In this document: positions 53,108 through 62,306 of the stretch, piece after piece
How positions within the stretch are numbered: the stretch's first letter is position 1
Layout: each line of letters begins with the position of its first letter
NCBI GenBank assembly: GCA_020638795.1
Contig: JACKHW010000008.1
Span: forward strand, 62,001-126,000
DNA length: 64,000 bases
Source: Planctomycetota bacterium
Lineage (GTDB): Bacteria > Planctomycetota > UBA1135 > GCA-002748355
Reading direction: 5' to 3'
Made by a program: the position numbers and the translations under genes
Notes under the pieces: generated by a model
What the model saw: the letters and a program-made list of their open reading frames with translations, nothing else
The model's database searches: none
Told to the model about the DNA's origin: nothing

Positions 53108-55748
53108 CGGTTCGCTCCAGCTCGTCCAGCACGGTCAGGAGCTTTCTTCGGACATCGATCGGTAGATCCTCTCGGCGCGCGAGGAAGTTCTCGACGGTCT
53201 CCAGTGCCGAGCGGCTCGAATGCGCATTGACGAACGCATCGAGCCAGCTTGGCATGAAGAAGATGCGGCGCTTCTGCTTGACCCACAACACGGCATCGAG
53301 AGCGCGCTCGAGATACGGCAGCGTGAGTTCCTCTTGCCCTGGCCAGTGAAAGAAGGAGAGACTTCCGGTGATCCACTGCTCGGGCGGGTCGGTCTCCTGC
53401 ATGTAGGACGAGAACACGCGGGCTTTCGCCTCGGGAGTCGCGTCCGCCGCGTGTGCCATGTACGCGTATTTGCCGACATCGCTCGTTGCCGCCTCTTCGA
53501 GTCGTTGCAACGGCTCGCGTTCTCCATGTGCGAGCAAGCAGGCAGCGCAGCGAAAGCGGTCCTCCATGCCGATGTCGAGTCCTACGAGTTGGATCGTGCC
53601 ATTGCATACCTGACGGATCAGCTCGAGACTCCGCGTCGACTCGGCGATGCGAGTCAACGTGCGGAGTGCCATGCGCTTCTTCGTGGCCGAGTCGGCGTCC
53701 GTCCCCTCTTTGTCGGCGAGGATCGTGACGAGCTGAGTTTCGAGTTCGCTGCAACGAGTCTGTCTTGCGGAATCTCCGAGAAGCCTGAGGGTTGCGTGTG
53801 CGACGGAACCGAGAATGCGCCCGAAGGTGATCGCATCCCGTTCCTGCCCGAGCAGCCTCATCCCGACGTCGACGAATGTCGTCGGATCGAGTTCGGCTTC
53901 GAGGAGTGCATCTTCGAGCGCCCGGAACGCGATGGCGCGCAGCAAGGGGTCCGCGAACACGCCAGAACCTGTTGCCGTATCGAATTGCAGGAGCTGGTAC
54001 GCAATGGCGGCACGACTTCGTTCGTCGGGCAAGAACTGTCCGTATGCCGCATCGTCCGCGTTGAGCAACACCCAGGTCGGTGCAGCACGGGATTCGAGCG
54101 CTGAAACGCGCACATGGTCTCGATCGAGAGTCACGAGATGTCTCTCGAGCGAACCGGATGCGCTTTGGGACAGGATCTGGAAGCGCAAGGGCCAGCTCGA
54201 TGACAGTTCGTCACCGTTCTCGGACCAGGGACGTGTCGACCTGCGCTGCACGATGCGCGCTTCGCGCACGACTCCGTCCTGGATCTGCAGATCGAGGCGC
54301 ACCTGTGGAATTCCAGCAGTCTCGATCCAGCGACGCGACCATCCTTCGAGATCTACATGCTCTGCGTTCACTCGTTCGACGGTCGCTGACTGCAGTGCGC
54401 TTCGGAGGTCGTGCCAAGACGCGTTGCCGAATGCGTGGTCGTCGAGGAATCGTGCGACGCCGGCGAAGAACGATTCCGAACCCATTCGAGATTCGAGTTC
54501 GCGCAGCACGGCAGGTGCTTTGTTGTAGACGATCGGGCCATACGCCGATTTGGCGTTGGCGAGGTTGTCGAGTTCCTGTGAGACCGGCACGGTGCCGGCG
54601 GTCACGTCGACCGCGAGCGCCGAAGGCTTGACGCCTTCGTGGAATCGAAGCCATGCATTGCGCGTCGGTTCGAGCGCGTCGAGTGCAGCGAAGCTCGCCC
54701 ACGTCGCAAATCCTTCCTTGAGCCAGACCTCGTCGAACCACGGCATCGTGACGAGGTTGCCGAACCACTGGTGCGCGACCTCGTGGTAGATCAGGGTGCT
54801 TCGACGCAATAGCTCGTCGCCGCTCGGTTCGTGATCGAACACTAGGGACGTCTCCCGATAGAAGATCGCCCCTGCGTGTTCCATGCCGCCATACGGAAAG
54901 CCGGGGCAGAGCACGATATCGAGCTTCGGGAACGGGTAGGGCGCATCGAAGCGTTGTTCGTACCATGCGATGCTCGATCGGTGCATCGAACGAAGCGCAT
55001 CCGCGTCGAGGCGGTCGGTCTTTTCCTTGCGCACGAAGATGCGTGGCTCGTTCCCGACGACTTCGAAAGGCCCGGTTGCAAACGCGAACAAGTAGGTCGG
55101 AAGTGGGGGTGTCTTGGCGAATCGGATTTGCTTGCGACCATCCTGTTCGACGGCATCGCCTGTCGCGGGCATGTTACAGGCGGCTTGCCATCCCGTTGGA
55201 ATCCCGAGCGTGAGCTCGAACGTGGCTTTGAGGTCCGGCTGATCGAAGCACGGGAACAGCCGGTGACAGTCGGCGGGGACGACGAGTGTGTAGTAGTAGT
55301 GTTCGCCGCTAGCCGTGTCGTGGTAGTGCGTGAGAGGTGTGCCCGTCGCGCCGACAGCAGAACGAAACGAAGCGCGTACCGTGTTCTTCCCAGCGCGAAC
55401 GCGTTCTACGGGCAGAACGATGTGATTGGCGTCGGCGGCACACTGCGACCAGTCGACGGTCGCTTCGTTGACGAGGATGCCTTCGAGCGCTCCACCTTCC
55501 CAATCGAGGACGACGCCTCCTCTTGGTTGCGCGCACGTGAACTCGATCGTCACCTCGCCGCGCACGTGTTGCATGGCGTCGTCGAGCTCGAAGCGAAGCC
55601 GATAAGCGACGTCTTCGATTTGTTCGCGTCGCGCTATCGCGAGCGTGCGCGAGATGCCGCGCGCCAAGAGAGCGTTCGCGTCGACCGATGAGTTCGCGGA
55701 ATCCTGAGACGTCATGACGAGCAGCGAAGCGAGGAACAGAACGGACAT
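53076..55748 (-). CDS. M1-family aminopeptidase
   Basis: An 890-residue M1 metallopeptidase, normal length. Zinc site: HEVAHQW at 322-328 and Glu345 in WLKEGFATW (HExxH-x18-E). The exopeptidase motif reads YGGMEHAG in place of the classic GAMEN. A hydrophobic start (MSVLFLASLLVMTSQDS) suggests export. The N-terminal beta domain has YTLVVPADCHRLFPCFDQPDLKATFEL, and the C-terminal ~400 residues are the helical ERAP-like domain. It removes N-terminal residues from peptides, probably outside the cytoplasm. The TPR gene on the same strand ends 37 bp upstream. Confidence 0.92.
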   Translation of the reverse strand: MSVLFLASLLVMTSQDSANSSVDANALLARGISRTLAIARREQIEDVAYRLRFELDDAMQHVRGEVTIEFTCAQPRGGVVLDWEGGALEGILVNEATVDWSQCAADANHIVLPVERVRAGKNTVRASFRSAVGATGTPLTHYHDTASGEHYYYTLVVPADCHRLFPCFDQPDLKATFELTLGIPTGWQAACNMPATGDAVEQDGRKQIRFAKTPPLPTYLFAFATGPFEVVGNEPRIFVRKEKTDRLDADALRSMHRSSIAWYEQRFDAPYPFPKLDIVLCPGFPYGGMEHAGAIFYRETSLVFDHEPSGDELLRRSTLIYHEVAHQWFGNLVTMPWFDEVWLKEGFATWASFAALDALEPTRNAWLRFHEGVKPSALAVDVTAGTVPVSQELDNLANAKSAYGPIVYNKAPAVLRELESRMGSESFFAGVARFLDDHAFGNASWHDLRSALQSATVERVNAEHVDLEGWSRRWIETAGIPQVRLDLQIQDGVVREARIVQRRSTRPWSENGDELSSSWPLRFQILSQSASGSLERHLVTLDRDHVRVSALESRAAPTWVLLNADDAAYGQFLPDERSRAAIAYQLLQFDTATGSGVFADPLLRAIAFRALEDALLEAELDPTTFVDVGMRLLGQERDAITFGRILGSVAHATLRLLGDSARQTRCSELETQLVTILADKEGTDADSATKKRMALRTLTRIAESTRSLELIRQVCNGTIQLVGLDIGMEDRFRCAACLLAHGEREPLQRLEEAATSDVGKYAYMAHAADATPEAKARVFSSYMQETDPPEQWITGSLSFFHWPGQEELTLPYLERALDAVLWVKQKRRIFFMPSWLDAFVNAHSSRSALETVENFLARREDLPIDVRRKLLTVLDELERTVRIREKFAKD

Positions 55749-55785
55749 GCGACCAGTCTACGGCCGTCCCGATCGTCATCGCCGG

Positions 55786-57759
55786 CTACTGAGAATCTTC
55801 GTCCGCGGGGTTTCCACCTCGGATGATGCGACGGACTCTGGCGACGACTTCGTGATCGGCGCCCAGCGTTTCGGCGACCTCGAGAGCTTCATTCGCTTCG
55901 GATTCGCGGCTCGCATGGTGCAGGAGCAATGCGTGGTCGGCGTGCAGTCCGGCGTCCGTCGGCTCGAGTTCGAGTGCCTGCGAGATCGCTTCGATGGCTT
56001 CTTCGAACTCCTGGAGCTGCGCGCAGGCCACGGCCAGCCGACTGTAGATCTTGGCTTGATCGCGGCGCAGGGTTGCCGCCTGACGGTAGGCCTCGCGCGC
56101 GCGTGCCCAATCGCCGACGTTTTCCTCGAGGCGGCCTCGTAAATACCAAGCCGGCCACAGCTGGGGGATCTCTTCCGTGATCCGGTCGAAGAACTCGCGC
56201 GTTTGCTCGAGGTCGTCACCTTCAGGGTTCGATTCCGCCGCTGCGGCGAGCCGCTCGTCGAAGTCGGGGAACAACGCACGCGCGGCATGCTCCGCGCCGA
56301 GATCTCTCCGGTCGGGATCTTCGACGTGTGGCAACGACGCTCGAATCGCGGCAACCCCTTCCTGCAAATATCCGACTGCAATCAGGCAGAGTCCGAGGTC
56401 GAGTCGATCCTCGGGCTCGCGAATCTGATCGACCAAGCCTGCGAGGATTTCGTCGATGCCGAGGTTCGCGATCTCGGGGGGCACGTCGTCGAGTTCTGCG
56501 AGGTGCTCACTGAGGTAGCGGAAGATCACGCCGCCGCGATCTTCGTCTTCGAGCCATTCGCCGGGATGGAGTCGACGTTCTGCGAGACGGCGCAGACCGC
56601 GCCAGATCAGGTCCCAACCCGTCTTGTTGTCGCCCTCGCGAAACGCAAGTCGGGCAAGGTGCGCGAAGAAGTCGGGGTGGCCGTCGATTCGCGTCCCGGT
56701 CTTCCAAAGCTTGCGCGCCTGTGAGTATTCGCCGCGGTTGGCGAGGAGGATGCCCAGTGTCTCGAGCGCGCGTGCCGGCGGATCGGGCTGGTTGATCGAC
56801 AAGCGCAGCCAGTCCTCGGCGCGACGCTCTTCGCCGAGCTGTGCGAGGTGCTCGCCGAGTTGGCTCGCTGCCTTGCTGTCTGCTGGATAACACGAGTAGG
56901 CCTCATCGAGCAACGTGAAGGCGTCCTGCGGGTCGATGACCAGTCCATCGACTCCTTCGTGCAACGACACGTGCAGTCGGCGGAGGGCGAGTCCGAAGTC
57001 GGGGTCGAGTTCGAGTGCATGCACGAACGGTGCGAGCAGTCGCGCTGGCTCGTCACTCGGGAGCATCTCCGGGTCGAGCCGAGCAGCGCCGTCGAGGCCG
57101 CTCAAGAACTCACAGAACGCATGCGAGTTGTGCGAGATGACGCGTGACCAATCCATGCGTGGGGTTGCCAGCTCGAACTCTCGTGCGAGCCTTCGTGCGA
57201 GCCCAACGCAAGATGTTCCGACGTCCTTGAGGTCGAGCCGCCAGACGAGTTCTCGAACGCGTAGATCGTACTCCGCGTCCTCGTCGTCCTCGATGGCGAT
57301 GCTGCCGCCTTGCGGCTGCCGTTCGACCAATAGAAGTGACAATTCGAGTACCGGTATGCTCTGACTCTCGTCAGGCGTGTCGTCTTCGGTCCCGTTCTGC
57401 GAATCTGACGCCTGAGCGTCGTCCGGTGCGCTGTTCGATGCATCGGCTGAGGTCGAAGCGATCGATCGCGTGACGCGAATCGTGCCGCTCACGAGCCGAG
57501 TCGCGTGCGGGTCCGGTACGAACTGGAACAGGTCGGCCGGGTCTGGCAACTCCTCGAAGTTCGCCCAGTCGCCGGTTGGAATCCCATCGCTGTCGGCCGC
57601 TCGGATCTCGAGCAGGGAGGCGTGCTCCATGCCGTCATCGTTGAGACACGTGCAGATGAAGTCCGGGATGCGACGCGCGAACACTCCCGGTGGCACCGTA
57701 CGCACGTCGATCGGCATCGGTTCCGAGAGCGGAAAGAAGTAGATCGCCGGTCTGTCCAT
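55786..57759 (-). CDS. TPR-repeat protein
   Basis: A 657-residue soluble protein from the ATG at 57759 (MDRPAIYFFPLSEPMPIDV). The N-terminal ~240 residues are a mixed domain with an acidic, Asp/Ser/Gln-rich linker (SADASNSAPDDAQASDSQNG). The rest consists of tetratricopeptide-type helix pairs, clearest at the C-terminus: AWYLRGRLEENVGDWARAREAY, AKIYSRLAVACAQLQEFEEAIEA and AGLHADHALLLHHASRESEANEA. No enzyme motif. Probably a protein-interaction module; possibly cotranscribed with the aminopeptidase. A 217-bp leader separates it from the upstream GT39-like gene, with no recognisable site. Confidence 0.85.
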   Translation of the reverse strand: MDRPAIYFFPLSEPMPIDVRTVPPGVFARRIPDFICTCLNDDGMEHASLLEIRAADSDGIPTGDWANFEELPDPADLFQFVPDPHATRLVSGTIRVTRSIASTSADASNSAPDDAQASDSQNGTEDDTPDESQSIPVLELSLLLVERQPQGGSIAIEDDEDAEYDLRVRELVWRLDLKDVGTSCVGLARRLAREFELATPRMDWSRVISHNSHAFCEFLSGLDGAARLDPEMLPSDEPARLLAPFVHALELDPDFGLALRRLHVSLHEGVDGLVIDPQDAFTLLDEAYSCYPADSKAASQLGEHLAQLGEERRAEDWLRLSINQPDPPARALETLGILLANRGEYSQARKLWKTGTRIDGHPDFFAHLARLAFREGDNKTGWDLIWRGLRRLAERRLHPGEWLEDEDRGGVIFRYLSEHLAELDDVPPEIANLGIDEILAGLVDQIREPEDRLDLGLCLIAVGYLQEGVAAIRASLPHVEDPDRRDLGAEHAARALFPDFDERLAAAAESNPEGDDLEQTREFFDRITEEIPQLWPAWYLRGRLEENVGDWARAREAYRQAATLRRDQAKIYSRLAVACAQLQEFEEAIEAISQALELEPTDAGLHADHALLLHHASRESEANEALEVAETLGADHEVVARVRRIIRGGNPADEDSQ

Positions 57760-57976
57760 GAGTGCCCGAGGGGGTTCCACTCCTTGTATCGGGGTGCATC
57801 GTGATCGACTGACACCAAAAACGCGTTCGCTACCCGATGTCCCGTCGTCAATGGAACATCGCGGCCATGGACCGAGAAGTCCTCGGCTCCATCGCGCGAG
57901 TGTGAATAGTGGCCTCGAAGTCCCCGGGTTTCGAGCGATCCTCGAATCTGCCTTCGAATCGCGATCGCGATGCGGC

Positions 57977-59782
57977 TCAGCGCGGTCGCGGCATCCAGAC
58001 GCGAAAGCCGACGAACTCGTCTTCGACTCGCTCCGGATCGAGCGGGTCCGGACCGACGCTGTGCCGAGGGTCGACGGCGTATTGATCGCGAAGCCACGCG
58101 ATGACGCCTCGTGCGTAGTCCCGTCCGAAGAGTGGCAACCCGTATTCCTTCGTGAGGCGTGTATGCACGATCACGACGTCTGGGGGGGTCTGCGTCAGAT
58201 CTTCGAGAATCGAAGTCTCGCCGAACATCACGAACTCTGGCGGCATGAAGTTGATCACCCGCGTCGGAGTGCGTCGACGCGTGAGATAGTTGAACATGAT
58301 GCCTTCGGGCAGAACGAGCAGCTTTGCGTCCGGCGGTGTGCTTTGGAGTGGATCGAGCACCATGTTGATGAAGGCGCCGACCTCCCGCGCATAGAAGCGA
58401 TCCCCACCGAACCCCATCGGCACGGTCTTCTCGCTCCGGTAGTAGGCGTCGAGCCTAAGACCGATCACACCGAGCGCGATCCAGAATCCGAGGATCGTCG
58501 ATCGACTCACGGCCATCGAGACGTGCCTTTTCGTCAGCCAGAGTGGAAGGGTCTCGAGCGAAGCCGCAACGATCCACACGAGTGCAGGCGCGGCGAGCGC
58601 AAATCCATAGTGGTGCAGGCGGCTGTTGAGTCCCAACTTTGCCAGGAGAACCAGCGCGAAGACCCACAGGACGACGCGGGTACCGTCGAGGCGTCGTGCG
58701 AGCCATGCACGTGTGAGGATCGTAAGGACGACGATGCAGACCAGCGGCAGCGGAGTGAACGCGACCGCGAACCAGTCCTGGTAGTCGACGCTCGACACGG
58801 GGATCAGGGAGAAGGCGACGCAGCACGCGACGCCCGTGATCGCGGCCGGTCTCGTCCACGAAGGTCGCTGGGCAGCGAGTCGTCCGAGCGCCACCGCGAC
58901 GAAGAGGACTGCGAGCCAAGCTGCTGTCGATACGATCAGGATGATCAGGCGTGTGGCAGGATCGTCGATGCCGAGCGAACTCTTGTAGAAGAGGAGGCCC
59001 GACAAGTCCGGATTGGTGACGTGTTTCCACGCGCCCGTGACGAGGCTCGTGGCGTTGTCCGCACCGCTCTGCCACGCGAGCGCGGACCAAACCAAGGCCA
59101 CGGGGATCGCGCAGGAGATCAGGAGCACGGCGATGTTCACGGCGAAACCGCGACGTTCGCGTCGTGCGATCACGAGAGTGGCGCCGGCCGCCGCTGCGGT
59201 TGCCAAGAAGGTCTCGGGCTTCGTCAAGAAATCGAGCCCCAGCGTGGAACCCGCCAATGCCAGGCTCCCCAGTCGGCCGTTCTCGAGCCAGCGAACGGCG
59301 AAGTAGATCGTCGCCAGTCCGAGCGCCACACCGTGCGTGAGTTCATGGCTGTACGGACATGCGAAGTTGAAATTCGCGATCGCTTCATGCTGGCCGTAGG
59401 CGCAGAGGACGACGAACGCGATCACCCCACAGGTCGCGGCGAAGCGGCTCGTGAGTTCGCGCGCCAGCCGATAGAGCAACAGCGACACGAAGATCGCGAT
59501 CGCGAGATTGAAGATCGTCAGGCTGCGAATCGACGTCCCGAACAACCAGAACACGCCGGTGTTCAAGTACTGGGACAACGGGCCGTTGAACCACGCGATA
59601 TCTCGGCCGAGCGCGTCTCCTTCGAGCAGACGCCATGGTGTGTACACCTCACGACCGTAGTCGACGATCGGATCGCACCAGGTTCCGTAGCCTCGGATGA
59701 TCAGTGCGATCGAGACCAGGACGATCGTGACGATCGCGATCGCCTCGTCTCGCCACTTCCACGTGTCGTTTCCGACGTACAT
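57977..59782 (-). CDS. GT39-like (ArnT/PMT-type) membrane glycosyltransferase
   Basis: A 601-residue membrane protein with about 11-12 hydrophobic helices. The first periplasmic loop has DPIVDYGREVYTPWRLLEGD, the acidic motif of polyprenol-phosphate-dependent GT-C enzymes (GT39/ArnT), followed by WFNGPLSQYLNTGVFWLFG. The last ~130 residues form a soluble domain ending in PDVVIVHTRLTKEYGL. It likely transfers a sugar from a lipid carrier outside the membrane. The start (ATG 59782) is 4 bases after the stop of the upstream sensor kinase, so the gene belongs to a regulator-kinase-transferase operon. Confidence 0.85.
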   Translation of the reverse strand: MYVGNDTWKWRDEAIAIVTIVLVSIALIIRGYGTWCDPIVDYGREVYTPWRLLEGDALGRDIAWFNGPLSQYLNTGVFWLFGTSIRSLTIFNLAIAIFVSLLLYRLARELTSRFAATCGVIAFVVLCAYGQHEAIANFNFACPYSHELTHGVALGLATIYFAVRWLENGRLGSLALAGSTLGLDFLTKPETFLATAAAAGATLVIARRERRGFAVNIAVLLISCAIPVALVWSALAWQSGADNATSLVTGAWKHVTNPDLSGLLFYKSSLGIDDPATRLIILIVSTAAWLAVLFVAVALGRLAAQRPSWTRPAAITGVACCVAFSLIPVSSVDYQDWFAVAFTPLPLVCIVVLTILTRAWLARRLDGTRVVLWVFALVLLAKLGLNSRLHHYGFALAAPALVWIVAASLETLPLWLTKRHVSMAVSRSTILGFWIALGVIGLRLDAYYRSEKTVPMGFGGDRFYAREVGAFINMVLDPLQSTPPDAKLLVLPEGIMFNYLTRRRTPTRVINFMPPEFVMFGETSILEDLTQTPPDVVIVHTRLTKEYGLPLFGRDYARGVIAWLRDQYAVDPRHSVGPDPLDPERVEDEFVGFRVWMPRPR

Positions 59783-59786
59783 CGGA

Positions 59787-61436
59787 TCAATCGGGAGTGA
59801 CGATGGTTCCCGTGAAGACGACCTCGAGTCCACCGTACTCCGATCGTTGCAGCGTCATCGTGAAACCGTGCTTCCTCATGACCTCGTGGGCGATGTGCAA
59901 TCCGAGGCCGAGCCCGTCGGGATTGCGAGTCCTCGCCGACTGACCGCGGAATCTGCGTTCGGGCAACTTCGGAATGTCGTCGGTGCTGAGGCTCTTGCCG
60001 TCATCGATGACGCGCAAAGTAAAGTTCGTATCGTGGACATCGAGGAGGACCGCAACGTGACCTCCGTCTTCGTTGTAGCGGACCGCGTTGTGCACGACGT
60101 TGCTGACGGCTTGCTCGAGAAGTGTGACGTCTCCACGGACGAACGTCGGTTCTCCCGGGAGTGCATGACTGATCTCGATGTTGCCCTTGCGCGCGATCGG
60201 CTCGTGCCGCGCCACGACGCGTTCGACGAGGTCGTCGAGACGAATCACGTCGTCGCGCAATTGGTAGTCCGAATGCTCGAGCTTGGAGACAGCCGAGAGA
60301 TTCTGGAGGATCGAACCCAGGTAGTGCGCTTCGGCAGCTGCCTTGGCGACGTCCTTCTTCGCGTCCACGAGGTCGTTCGACAGGCGTGCTCCGAGGTTCG
60401 TCAAATGACCCTGAAGGACGGTGAGCGGAATCATCACGTCATGGGTCGTATTGGCGACGAATTGGCGGAGAGATGCTTCGCGGTCCGCAACGCGCTGAAT
60501 GTGGTCCTTGATCCGATCGCCGGCCGTGTTGAAAGCAGTGGCGAGACGTGCGATCTCGTCATTGCCACGAACTCGGACCGGTTGTGCGTAGCCGGTTTCG
60601 GCGGCGGCGTTGACGTCTTCCGTCAGCATCCGAATCCGGCGCACGATCGGGCCTGCACCGAAGAGCACGACCCCGAGCAACGTCGCAGCGATGCCGTAGG
60701 AGAGCCACCACCACGCCGTCGAGTCCGGATCGATCTCGGCCCAGCCAGTGAGATAGACAACGGCGCACGGACCGGCTTCGTCGGATGTGAGCAGCGCAAA
60801 CTCGAGGAAGGGGAGCTGTTTCTCGACATCCTCGGGTTCCTCGGGCTTCGGCGCGTCGCGTCGATCGTTCGACGGTGGTCGATCGTTCGACGGTGGCCTG
60901 TTGTTCGAGCTTCGGTTCGTTGGACTCCTGTTCGTCGGAAACGAACGTCGACGTCTCGAGTCCGGGTTCGAGTTCGCATAGCGAGTCCAGCGCTTGCGTT
61001 CGGCCTCGAAATACTGACCCCAGTACGCCCTCGAAGACATCGGTTTCGACGGATCGCGCCAGACCGAAGCGAAGTTCTTCTTGTCGACGAGCTGCTTGCG
61101 TAGGTCCTCCGGAAACGGCGGTGCTTCGGGGTTGTCCGACCCGAAGCCGATGTCGTACGCCCAGAGCGAATCTCCGACGAGGCGCAACGACTCATCGCGC
61201 GCGCCGCGTGTTCGCATGAAGAAGAACCCGTTGAACGATCCGACGCCACCGAAGTGATACGAATCCTCGTTGCAGGCTTCGATACCGCTGCCTTCTTCGA
61301 AGCGCGAGACGATGTGGCTGTGGATCCGATCGACCAGATTCCGCCGGGCCATCTCGCCGCGGACCTTTTCCGTGGCAAACACGATCGGAATGCCGATCGC
61401 GATGATCGTCAGGGCGAGCTTGAGACGGAGGTTCAC
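59787..61436 (-). CDS. Membrane sensor histidine kinase
   Basis: Starts with the GTG at 61436, which overlaps the regulator's stop as GTGA, giving 549 residues. N-terminal helix (LKLALTIIAIGIPIVFA), a large periplasmic domain (about 35-240) containing CNEDSYHFGG, and an Arg/Asn/Pro-rich linker with PPSNDR twice; a second helix (WLSYGIAATLLGVVLFGA), HAMP, then HisKA ANTTHDVMIPLTVL (His332), N-box NVVHNAVRYNEDG, G1 VIDDGKSLSTDD and G2 GLGLGLHIAHEVM. All key residues are present. Forms a two-component pair with the regulator at 61433. Confidence 0.91.
   Translation of the reverse strand: MNLRLKLALTIIAIGIPIVFATEKVRGEMARRNLVDRIHSHIVSRFEEGSGIEACNEDSYHFGGVGSFNGFFFMRTRGARDESLRLVGDSLWAYDIGFGSDNPEAPPFPEDLRKQLVDKKNFASVWRDPSKPMSSRAYWGQYFEAERKRWTRYANSNPDSRRRRSFPTNRSPTNRSSNNRPPSNDRPPSNDRRDAPKPEEPEDVEKQLPFLEFALLTSDEAGPCAVVYLTGWAEIDPDSTAWWWLSYGIAATLLGVVLFGAGPIVRRIRMLTEDVNAAAETGYAQPVRVRGNDEIARLATAFNTAGDRIKDHIQRVADREASLRQFVANTTHDVMIPLTVLQGHLTNLGARLSNDLVDAKKDVAKAAAEAHYLGSILQNLSAVSKLEHSDYQLRDDVIRLDDLVERVVARHEPIARKGNIEISHALPGEPTFVRGDVTLLEQAVSNVVHNAVRYNEDGGHVAVLLDVHDTNFTLRVIDDGKSLSTDDIPKLPERRFRGQSARTRNPDGLGLGLHIAHEVMRKHGFTMTLQRSEYGGLEVVFTGTIVTPD
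60861..60896. repeat. Two perfect 18-bp tandem repeats inside a kinase gene
   Basis: The unit TCGATCGTTCGACGGTGG occurs twice in a row without mismatch and encodes the doubled PPSNDR of the periplasmic linker of the sensor kinase. Weaker units follow on the 3' side of the + strand (RSPTNRSSNNR in the protein). A multiple of three, so copy change keeps the frame. Confidence 0.9.
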
Positions 61437-62119
61437 GCGGTCTTGCTGGGGTCGACAGGAGGCTCCAGTCTGTAGCCTACCCCCCAAACCGTCGCGACGA
61501 GCTTGCCATACGCGCCGAGTTTCTTGCGCAAACGTGACATGTGAACGTCGAGCGTGCGCACGCCGCCTTCCCGATGCGGGTCCAGCACGTGATCGACGAG
61601 CCAGGTTCGGCTCACCGCGGCACCCGAGCGTCGCGACAGCGAAACGAGCAGGTCGAACTCCACTCTCGTCAGATCGACGCGTGATCCATCGGTCGTGACC
61701 TGGCGAGCGCTCGTGTCGATCTGGAGACCGCCGATCTCGATCCTACCGTTCCGCTGCAGGGTCGGACGCCTGAGGCGCGCGTGCAGGCGTGCTAGTAGTT
61801 CTTCTGGCCAGAACGGCTTCGTGACGAAGTCGTCGGCGCCGAGCTCGAGAGCGCGAACCTTGTCCGTCGTCTCGTTGCGAGCGCTCAGGATGACGACCGG
61901 CACGTCACTCGTGTCCCGAATACGCTTGAGGACGTCGAGCCCGTATGCCCCCGGCAGCATGAGGTCGAGAATGATGAGTTCGAAGACTTGCGGATCGACC
62001 TGCAGGGCTGCGCTTCCGTCTCGGAGCCACAAAAGTTCAAAGTTCTCGCGGTGCAAAGTGTCGACGATCTGTTTGCCGAGTTCGACATCGTCCTCGACGA
62101 GTAGGATCTTGGCCGTCAT
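61433..62119 (-). CDS. OmpR-family response regulator
   Basis: The start is the ATG at 62119 (MTAKILLVEDDVELG), where homology begins; the longer open frame overlaps the divergent gene's promoter. 228 residues: receiver with acidic VEDD, phosphoacceptor Asp in IILDLMLPG, and Lys in FVTKPFW; winged-helix domain with VDLTRVEFDLLVSLSRRSG, GGVRTLDVHMSRLRKKLG and VWGVGYRLEPP. Pairs with the sensor kinase downstream (GTGA overlap) and presumably regulates this operon or envelope glycosylation genes. Confidence 0.92.
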   Translation of the reverse strand: MTAKILLVEDDVELGKQIVDTLHRENFELLWLRDGSAALQVDPQVFELIILDLMLPGAYGLDVLKRIRDTSDVPVVILSARNETTDKVRALELGADDFVTKPFWPEELLARLHARLRRPTLQRNGRIEIGGLQIDTSARQVTTDGSRVDLTRVEFDLLVSLSRRSGAAVSRTWLVDHVLDPHREGGVRTLDVHMSRLRKKLGAYGKLVATVWGVGYRLEPPVDPSKTA

Positions 62120-62306
62120 GTCTGTGGTAGGTGCCGTAGATCGTGGGGGCTGGTCGGCAGTCGGCTGATCGTGCGGGGGCCTGCTAATGCGATCGAGTGA
62201 CTTGCCGGGGCAACAGACGACATACGAGCGTTCCGCGCTAGTTGCCGTAAAGAATCGCTTCAGAAAAATGCCGGAGTTCGTTCTCGCGGTGTCCCCGGGA
62301 GGCCGG

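Noticed and set aside
57758..59800. A 680-codon + strand frame opposite to the GT39-like gene
   Set aside because: The minus strand encodes a membrane protein with the family's DYGRE loop; the + translation is Arg/Asp/Glu-rich and shows no domain.
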